A stretch of 64,000 bases of DNA from Seriola aureovittata (lineage: Eukaryota; Chordata; Actinopteri; Carangiformes; Carangidae): assembly GCF_021018895.1 (NCBI RefSeq), contig NC_079377.1, positions 248,001 through 312,000 of the forward strand, given 5' to 3'. A model generated the notes under the pieces. The model made no database searches. It was not told the origin of the DNA and was given only the letters and a program-made list of their open reading frames with translations. Below are positions 21,772 to 64,000 of the stretch, in pieces. Made by a program: the position numbers and the translations under genes. Every line of letters begins with the position of its first letter. Position 1 is the first letter of the stretch.

Positions 21772-22200
21772 CTGCGTTTCGACCAAAAAGTACCTGGAAT
21801 TTTAAGTTCTTTTTTAGTACTTTTCTTCAGGAACTAAAAGGTTCCTGTGGTCCATTGCCGTCTGCGTTTCCACCGCAGACTAAAGTCCCAGGAAGATTAT
21901 GCAAAATTATTACTTGACATTACATTATTCACAGCACTTTGAGGACAAAACATGAACGAAAATACGGAACAAATTGCGTCCCGTATATATTCAATAGTCT
22001 ACAGGACGCAGCATTTTATTATTTTCAAACACGTGACGATCCTGTATTATATGTGACAGGTGGCAACCCTAGCCACTCCGGTTGTTGTGGTCCTTTATTT
22101 TTTTGTTCAGCAATGCAGACCACACCCCCCAAAGTTCCTGAACCTTTGGAAAGTACTACCCCCTGACCATGTACCTTTTTGGGGGTCCATGAATTCCGTC
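21772..22200. mobile_element. PIF/Harbinger-like non-autonomous element
   Basis: Phrases such as GCGTTTCCACCGCAGACTAAAG and the paired 'TTCCTGAACCTTTGGAAAGTACTACCCCC' type ends resemble a widespread fish MITE that I associate with PIF/Harbinger. No transposase. The class is from memory only. Confidence 0.4.
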
Positions 22201-23059
22201 TCAACCCTGGCAGTTTGAAGTTCTTGCACACGTACTGCTTCATCCACAGGCAGATCAAAGGCGCCAGCACCTCTCCCTCATCTGCCGCAATAGAGCCCCG
22301 GCCTGCAAATCTCACTTTTCCCTGACCACGTCCAGTTGTTTCGTCTGCCTGATGTGAACTGTAATAGAATTTTATGTTACACCAAATCAGATTAAAACAA
22401 AATTCTGACTGGCAACTGCAGCTTCATAGCTTTGGTGATTGAAAAGATGATTTCTCATGACCAAAAGATAAAAAAATGTACACAATCAGAACAACAAGTC
22501 AACACTTCAGTTTTGCTGGTTTATTCGTACATGAAGGACAGATCTGGTGCAGGGTACAACAAGTCTCTCAGTTAATGAAAAAACTTTAACTGCTTATATA
22601 GTGTTTTGCTCTGGAGGATGTAACCAACATCTGTTGACCTGGAGACCTTCACCACTGTGTGTAACTTTTATTACTTCCAACCCCACAAAGGGATGCATCA
22701 CTAAAGTCTCTGGCAGATGTAGATATACAACAAACAACAATATAGCAATAAAACCCAGACATGTAATGGATCTTTTGGCAACCTGTTCACCCTGTACTCA
22801 TTCTAAAGTTACAGGTGTAATGTTTTGTTAGAACCTGACTTCAGTAGATGGCTGGAAAGCTACATTTATTGTCAGTATTTGATTTTACTGTGCTTAGCTT
22901 TTTGGGGTAGATGAGCCACTGCTCTCCGTTGCTGTGATGGCTAATATTGTAAAGTATTAGGACAAAAAACGATGCGTGTTTATGTGGTGACGTGGGGAGG
23001 AGGTGGGAAGAGGGAGGGGCATGCTAACTGCAAAAACTGACAGGAAGTTAGCCAAAATG
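22201..23059. other. Stretch without recognised gene
   Basis: Only short frames. A minus-strand frame across 22200-22315 has no family I recognise and runs into repeat sequence at its end. Confidence 0.4.
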
Positions 23060-23450
23060 ACCTGGTCGCTTACCTCTGCTTTAAGTTGAAGATCCTCTGA
23101 AGAGATTCAGCCAGCTGGGCTGCACACTCCTTTAACAGCCTCAGACACAAACCATGTAGACCTGTTGCTTTTCCAGGACGTAGCCTCTTGAGCTCTGCCC
23201 ATCACCTCCTCCACTGTAAAGGACAGGACACTTGACCCCCATGTGGAGGGAGATGCAGCTGCAGTGTCAGGTTGTGAAGCAGATGGCGTAGGAGAAGCTG
23301 CAGCTGAGGCAGTGGAAGAGAGAACAGGCGAGGCTGTGTCAAACCTGTTGTACAGGTTGAACTCATTGGCCTTGTCCACAAACCTCTTGCCTGTCCAGTG
23401 ATGGTCCTCATCCCCTTCCACACCTCTTCCTTTTGTAGTCCGCCTGATGT
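23060..23450 (-). mobile_element. Degenerate LINE fragment (upstream RT region)
   Basis: The minus-strand frame reads NLYNRFDTASPV, a Ser/Ala-rich spacer, then FTVEEVMGRAQEATSWKSNRSTW. This matches in layout the 'FTVEEV…LRPGKA.GPDGV' segment before the RT core of Rex1/L2-like LINEs, but frameshifted and decayed. Confidence 0.55.
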
Positions 23451-23566
23451 ATGTACTGTATCTGTATGTATCTATATGTGTCTGTATCTGTATTTCTATG
23501 TATCTATATGTAGGCAAATCTGTATATATATATATATATCTGTATGTATCTGTATCTGAAGCATAG

Positions 23567-24015
23567 AGTGGGTTGTTCCACTGCAGCGAAACTAGACGGT
23601 CATTGGATAAATGCTGGGCTTTGTCCCGCCCATCGGACGCTCAGCGTCTCTGGGGGTCTATGGGGCAGTGGGCTGGCCCGGACGCTCGGCTTCTGCATGA
23701 TGATTGGATGATCTGTCGGAGGCTGAGTCCCTTTTTGATTGACAGCGAAATGAGCAAATCAGCGATCTTGAAGTATAAGCATCCACCGGAGCAGTTTTCA
23801 AGTTTTTCATTCCGTTGTTCGGAGTTGATCTGGAGACGTTACTGATCCTCAGTGACTTTGTCTTTGTTAAAAACGACTGGCGTTGTGATTGGCGACTCTC
23901 TTCTGTCACTCCAATTTCACGTGAATTTACATATAAATAAACGGACACATTTTATGATGTAGGCCGAAAATGAGCTTCCCCTCATTATAAGACCAGCAGC
24001 CACCACTGATGTAGA
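23567..24015. mobile_element. hAT-like non-autonomous DNA element
   Basis: The right part ends GCTTCCCCTCATTATAAGACC AGCAGCCACCACTG, a terminus I know as a common fish repeat end. The left end, near TTGTTCCACTGCAG, is diverged. A 90-codon frame inside is not supported as a gene. Confidence 0.4.
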
Positions 24016-24099
24016 CTTATCTATATATATCTGTATGTATCTGTGTCTGTATGTATCTGTATTTATCTGAATGTATATGTATCTCTACAAGCCATTCTT

Positions 24100-27000
24100 T
24101 TCGACCAGAGGAAAACACAAGAATTTGATATGGAGTCTGCTCACTATAACACATACACTGCAGACTGTCATTGCAGTGAGAGGCCTTGTTGAAAATTGTA
24201 CTAATAAAGTTAACTGAAAGCCTTCACCTTACTATGGCTGTACTAGTGTGCTTTGTCTGCTGCTATAACAGTATATTTCTCTCACTAAATAAGTAACAAT
24301 AAACATTATCCTACATTTCTTTTTCACAATAGCCAAACCGTCTCTCAGCTGTTTTGTTATCTTGTTAATTTATCACTAGCTTTAAAACTGCTGTGGTTTA
24401 AAACTTTACTTCTCACCGCATTAATAATATTCAAAAATACTGTAAAAATCCAATAGCAAACATGTATGCATGCAGCAAACTAATGAAAAGAAAAAATCAA
24501 AAAGTAGCTTCACATCCATTGAAAATGGGTTTCTTTATTCTGAGTCAACGACAAAAAGCTTAAAAACTTTACTTGTAATTAGCAGTCAATCTGATTGGCA
24601 ATCAGTAACAACAGCTGCCATGTTTGGATTAAAAAAAGGAAAAATAAATTATTTTGGAAAGCAAAAAACCATTACCTTACAAAATATCATTACCTTATTG
24701 GTTGGAAGTCATATTGAATCTTAAACAAACTTATACATGTCGGTTTGAGATTGTGGTAGCACAGAATTGGTAGACAAAGGTCACTCAGCTGTCAGATTTA
24801 TTTTGACTATGCAGAAAAAATATCAAATGTTCAGCATATGCAAAGTTCCATAACCAATATAAGAAAAAAAATGAAAACAAACTTCAGTAGTGCTTCGTAC
24901 AGGGTAAACAATAACATGCAAAATCTGTATAATGCCCACTTACAGTTATTGTTGTTATTTGACACCTACAGAATTTCAAATCAAAACAAATTATACATCT
25001 ATATTTCTTTTTGAAATACATAAATAAAGAAGGTTAACTAAATATTTTCCACCTAAACATTGTCACATTCCAAATATGATGCAAAACCAAAGAAAATATT
25101 TTGAAAACTGACACTGTACATATAATGAAGATGGTGTTAACGTTTCGTTTGAATTTTGTTTGAGTCTTTTTCCCCAATGTGAGGGATATCCATACCAAGG
25201 ATGTCCCTGCATCATTAAGGATGCAAGCAACATTGAGGCAGATCATTACAGAAAAAATCTGAAATTTTCACATGGGGAAAATCACTTTTGGAAATAGCTT
25301 TATGTTGTTGTCACCAGTTTGAATTATTGACATATTGATATGTATTGAACATAATTTCTGAGAAACTATAATGTGCATGTACCAGTTTAACATGGCTCTA
25401 TAATAACAATGAGCCTAGGCCACTGTTGGTATGTAGAACAACCAATCAGTGGCATGAATCAGAGTTGATGAATAATACCCAAGTTATGAATTTCCATCCA
25501 CAGTGGCAATATAATGCACTCTGGGGTGCTCCAATGCAGGAAGTAATGGCCTTAGACCTAAGAATAAGGAAATTGTCTTTCTAGTTATAAGCAAGCTACC
25601 GAACTAAAACCATGACAAATAGCTAGAAAATTGGATAGATAGTTGATCAAAACTTACATTTCTTCCTTGTTTGCATAAACGCAAGCCAAGTAAATAAGGC
25701 AAATGAAGAACTTGCTTTCTTTGTATAAAAAATGTGTTTGTTCCATATTTGTGCAAAAAAGAAATGTAAAATTTCAGGCAGAAACTAAACTGACACTTTC
25801 AGATACAAAATGTTACAAGATGTAGGCCCAAATTTTTTTCATATCAACCAACTGTCCAACTTTCCTCTCAATTCACTTTTGATGTTTGGAAGATGATATG
25901 AACAGTCCAAACACATCAACAGCTTCAGACAGAAGCTGAAGGGAGAATTGGGAGAGTGAAAGAAAAATCAGGGACAGTATCTGTAAAGTAAATTACCAGA
26001 TGAATGTTTTGATAAGTTATTTTTTCAATGAAAAACAAACAACAACAAACAAAATAAAATTGTTTGGTAATTGCTGTTATGACACCATTTGCATATTGCT
26101 GAAAGAGCTCAGGTCATCTGCAGTCACATTTACAGACAAAATACAAGGAGATTGATACAATTAAACCAAAACACAATTAAATACACAAATCAATAGTAAG
26201 CAAGTGGACAAAACATTTAAAATGTCTAATTGTTCGTGTTTTGTCTTTTTCCTGTGATTTTCATTTATGTGTCAAACTCTTGACTTAAATTTAAAAATGA
26301 ATAAGTGGAGCTCACCCACTAAATAGGTTTTGTAAGTACACTTGCACCTGTTGAAACAAGGAAACATTTATTTCAATTTCAAAGTACTAAACTGAAAAAC
26401 TGGAAAACCAACAAATAAATAAAACTGGAACACAATTTTGACAACACCTGTCAATATGACATAAGGAATGCTTCTGTACATTTGATCTGAAACAGGAAAG
26501 TCATTATTATTACTAGTTTGTGTTCAACACATGGACAAAAGGCATTTCTCTCAGGGTATTTGAATGTTCTAACAGCCAATTGTGGTGGGTGTTTTATCTT
26601 TAACGAAGAATTTATACTTTGAGTGACAAAGCAATAAATAATTTAAAAAATGCCCTGGTGAAAGTGTTTGAGTCAAAAGGAAAAAAAAAATCTGTATTTA
26701 CATGCAGCAGTAATCGTATAGCATGTTATAGAGCCTGAATATGCAGCATGCAATTTCTGAAACTAGTAAAGAAAGTGTTGATTTACAAGAGGAAGTTTTT
26801 AAAAACTATAAATGTATGAAGGAACAACTATTAATCACCCTTTGTTTTTCCCCTGTATGTTTTTCATCTATGCAATCTATTTACAGACTGTAGACTGTAT
26901 TTCTATACATACAATACATACAATTTCTCTTATATTGTACAATACTTACAATTTACATCATTCAATTGTGATGTCATTTGTATTTTATTATATTTCATAT

Positions 27001-30000
27001 ATGACATATTATAGTATTTCCACAGTCATTCAAATGTAATGTAATATGATGTAATAGCTGCAAGTAAAAGTATTTTTAAAAAGGCAGTATCAAGAAGGAA
27101 TCATCAAGAGGGTCTCCCTTTGTTTTTTAGTTTTTCATGGAAACACATGGCATCTATCTGCGCTGTGAGCTGCTCTGAATTTTTAATCACAGTTGCAGTA
27201 TTGATGTCACATTAAACACAACAAATAGCATGTGCTAAGTGTCCATGACTCATTCTCAAGAGTTTATAGATCAAAGTGTGCGCAGTCATCATTAATACGT
27301 CAGTAGGGTAGGTACACATACGTAGGTACATTGTCTCCCTGTGGCTGTGATGGTTGTACTTCTCAGTTTTATTGAGTTTAATCTGCTCACTATACCACTG
27401 GAGCCTTCAACACTACGGGCCCTGGGTCCAGCCACCTGGAAAAATGTTGAAGTGCCAACTCCAACTCACAGAGATCTCCAAATGTCTTCAGCTTCTGTAT
27501 GCACCTTCTTGGAGACAGTCTTGGGTTGCCCTACTTCTTGGCCAGTTGGAAAGGATGTTGACCCTTTAAATGTATGTGTGAATACAATTTAATCAATTCA
27601 GAAACACAAGCAAAAGAAATAAGGGAATTGAAATTTGGAATCAATAAAAGGTTATTTATCATTAGTCTTTGATGTCCAGTGCATTTTACAGATACTTATT
27701 TACACTGTATCAGACAGAGAAACAGATAAGACCAGAGAATAAGCAGACTGAGGACTACTGGTTCAAATCCTGGTCAGCTGGTGGACTGTCACATCTATAA
27801 ACATCTTTAAAATTTTAAAAGTAAAGTAAAGTTTTTTTTTTGTTTTTTTTTACCAGTCCCCTCATTGGCTTCAAGGCCCCCCTGTGTGTGCCTGTCTTTC
27901 ATGTGAGCTAGTCCCAGTGAATAAGTCCAAGGTTGAATTTCTTTTTCATGTCTGACTGTGGACAAGAGCCATCATTGGTCTGGCTTTTCCGAGTAGGAGA
28001 GCCCGAGCCCTAGCTGCTAAAGGGTCCAACTTGACTCAGGACTGGGTTTTATAATGTTACATGTCTGTTTTCATTAGTGACGGCTACAGTAGACAATAAC
28101 CTTTGCTAACTTGCTGTTACAAATATTATGAATTTGTTCAACAATATTGCTATTGCTAGCTAGCTAACTATCAGCAATGCTGTGGAGCATATCACAGCAA
28201 TGCTAGCGTGGGCTAATGTTTGTGTCTGGATTGTTTTTGTTGGCTCTCGTGTTCACACTGTGGTGAGAGGACGAAGGGAGAGGTGCGGTGTGGCTGAATG
28301 GGGGCCTGGAGGTGTGGCAGGCAAATCATATTGGTGCTCTATGAGACATCTAGTTGCAGTGATGATTGCATACAGAATATTTAAACTGTATGATGTTAAA
28401 GCTCATGTAAAGATTTTATGTTTTGTAAAATTATGTGTCTTGTACATCATGACCACAGTGTTCAGTACATTAGATAAAACAATAATTAATAACACAAGAT
28501 GTATATATTACTTAATGTAATTAATCGCATGGGAATCTCTGCTTCTCTCCATAAGTGTAGGTTTAAAACGTTTCTGAAAACAAAAACAAAAGCCTCAGTA
28601 ATGTATATTTAATTATGATATTCACTTTGCAGGGCAATCAACATTCTGAACATTTCAGAACATATCTGCAGTTATGTATCTACAAATATATGTCAAACTG
28701 ACAGCCAGCTGGTGACTAAGGCATGAGATAATGTGGGGTACTGTGCATCAAAAGCACATTGTTATTTATTACGTTATTATTTATTTCTGTCAAGGATCCA
28801 ATAACAATCTCTCATGGTTGTCAACATCAAATCCAGGCAGAACAGGAACAAAGGTTTGTCAAATATCAGCATCATATAATGGATCAAGCTTCACTCTGGT
28901 CAGTCCATCCATTTCTTTAACACTAAGTCACTTCATAAGGTTAATGAGGTTAACTAAATTAGTACAGTTACACCATGGATAAAATGTACTATTCTTCTTG
29001 ATTTAAAAAGATCTCCACTGTCCAAGCAGGTTATAGCTTTCTTAATAAAATGAACAAGACAATGTGAGGGCTCTATACTAGAAGGCAATCCACAAACACT
29101 TCAGTCAATACGCAGAACCTGACAGCCATTAAGCAGGAAGTGGTTGCCCATACAATTTGGCAAAACTATTTACAGTGAATTGAAACAAGTGGGAATATAC
29201 AAGAAGCTAAAAAAGAGCAGTCCTGCTGTACAATGAAACATTTAGTTTTGAGGATCTTTCATGCCAGAAGTTTAAAGCTTCAAATGGTTAAGACATCTTG
29301 GTTGACACCCTTCTCCATGACACAAGTTTTGACACAAATTTTATCAGTAAACTGTGATCGTCAGGACTACTTTCCTTGTTAACAATCAGACCTCAAATAA
29401 TTTAAGGCTGTCCCATAATTAACCCACCACTTGACCACTTTGTGTTGTAAAATGTTGAGTACATAATGTAAAACAACGTAACAACCTGTACAGTTATATA
29501 AATTTATATTTTTGTTTTATAAAGAAGCATTTTATGGAGCTAATCTATTCCCTCATTCTGGGAAACGTACTGGTGTGGGCGTAGTGGTGTTTGTTTAGTG
29601 TGTACAATGTAGTAATATGTAAATCTTGCTGTGCCAGCTCATCCAAACCACTTTCCCCAGCTATAGATAAAGTTCCTGGTGCAAAAACCAGGATACTATC
29701 CCTCACTAACCTTTTTATTACTTTTTAAATTACAGTATCTGCAGTTATTATGTTATGCACACTTATTACATTATTAGTTTTTACAATACCCATACTTTGT
29801 GTCAATCTGGCCATTACATATCAAAATATCTGTCTCTGGACCAAGGCTGCCCACCTTAGCTACTATATCTATATTACATCTTTTAGTATGGTGACAGCCC
29901 TAAATCTGGTATTTTAAGTCTGTATATTCAAGATGAGCATGTGACCAAAACCAAAATGCAGACTTAAAAGAGTCATAACTGTGTTAACATTTAGTGAATT

Positions 30001-30565
30001 TGAAACTCATTTAGATTCACTGCTTGTCCATCTTTTACTTTATCAAAAAGAGGAGGGTTCAACTAAGACTTTCTAAATACCAACACATAATCTTCCCAGC
30101 CCCACAACTCAGTGCAGCATGGTCTATGACAACCGAACAAAATAACATAATGCAATAAGTTAATAAGCATTATCCACGTCAAATTATGCACAAATATCAT
30201 GCATATGCAGCAACATTATACTTTTTGCTTAACCAGTCATATTAAAATAATGCATAGATATAAAAGTCAAATATGTAAACACTATCATTATTAAATGATC
30301 TGTACATACATTTTGCCATATCCTTTGGGGATTTTTATTTTTCCCCCCAAGTATAACAGAATAGGAAAAAGGATTTTTAAAAAAAAAATAAATATTCTAT
30401 GTACAATCACATCAGCCATTCCAAAGTTATTGTCACTGCAAAAAAAGCAAAAGGCAAAAAGATATCAAATGTTAGTTCAAACAACATTGTGAAGTTTGCA
30501 TACAGTATGTGAGCTACTACAGCGATGAGCAGCAAAACAAGACATTGTCACACTCTCCAACTTAC
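24100..30565. other. AT-rich stretch downstream of col13a1; no coding exon seen
   Basis: About 6.4 kb with only short random frames and no Gly-X-Y or other recognised coding pattern on either strand. As the region 3' of the last col13a1 exon found, it may contain the gene's terminal exon and 3' UTR. Many TTTATT/AATAAA words occur by composition, so a polyadenylation site cannot be chosen. A decayed LINE-like remnant may lie at about 27341-27592. Confidence 0.4.
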
Positions 30566-63717
<33,152 letters not shown>

Positions 63718-64000
63718 CTGGAGAGATAAAACAGTGTGTGTACAGACAAAGTACATATCTAGCCAGTGTAACAAATGCAGATTTACATTGACAGATGTAC
63801 AAGGCTGAGCCTTGCTTTGTGGGCTACAAAGTCATGCCTCTGATCGTGCTGCAGCCGAGCTGATGCTAAAGCCTAATACAGTGAGATTCAGTCTGACCTA
63901 GAAGTCTCAGTCACAGACTTTGTCAGTTTATCTGTGTTTGTTCTCTCATGTTCCTCACTGGATTTGCTACCTGTATTTGAATAATGTTTTGCTTCTGATT

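Noticed and set aside
27341..27592. 83-codon frame with LGPATWKNVEVPTP, like the end of a LINE ORF
   Set aside because: Resemblance is weak and there is no neighbouring LINE sequence or tail; kept only as a mention under the downstream stretch.
27755..27775. GGTTCAAATCC, a pol III B-box-like word
   Set aside because: No A box or tRNA fold around it and no SINE body recognised.

Overview
The window reads as teleost fish nuclear DNA. It has small phase-0 exons with GT-AG introns, a vertebrate collagen gene, a SOUL-family gene pair, fish-type non-LTR, LTR and Tc1/mariner-like repeats, tRNA-derived SINEs and many AT/AC/tetranucleotide microsatellites. There is no bacterial-style gene layout, no rRNA or functional tRNA gene, and no CRISPR array. 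All family assignments rest on translation and on what I remember of the families; no search was run.

Left part, about 1-24,100: an accessory, repeat-built region. A fragment of an LTR (1-500, minus) is followed by two minus-strand gene fragments (about 515-836 and 5280-5663). These look like parts of one multi-copy fish gene family that carries C2H2 fingers and a SAMD3-like region. A non-LTR retrotransposon with an R2-type domain order (N-terminal zinc finger, reverse transcriptase, CCHC, PD-(D/E)xK endonuclease; 1231-5273, plus) lies between them and is open except for one in-frame TGA. A 4.9-kb unit (6483-11393) with a secreted SOUL/heme-binding-protein-2-like gene is repeated directly in tandem (11394 to about 19,700). 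The two coding sequences differ by one synonymous base. The second unit was later broken by a 2.6-kb composite insertion (an LTR with a proline-rich ORF, then an inverted 3' end of the R2-type element) and by a truncated Rex1/L2-like LINE. More degenerate LINE and DNA-transposon remnants fill 19,800-24,100.

Right part, about 30,566-63,717: the C-terminal half of col13a1 (collagen XIII, a type II transmembrane collagen) on the minus strand. I resolve 24 exons, all phase 0 with lengths divisible by three, together 447 codons. They cover part of COL2, the NC3 interruption, COL3 and the cysteine-bearing NC4 end. The 5' half (cytosolic, membrane and NC1 parts) lies beyond 64,000. The 24,100-30,560 stretch downstream is AT-rich and without recognisable coding sequence; it may hold the terminal exon and 3' UTR. 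Introns carry SINEs, Tc1-like remnants and microsatellites.

The most interesting points are two neighbouring col13a1 exons that both end in GLDAPCP, one COL13-like and one COL25-like; a fish NC3 exon with an 11-residue cysteine-bearing insert flanked by perfect splice signals; the near-intact R2-type element sitting between pieces of another gene family; and the nested history of the tandem SOUL locus.
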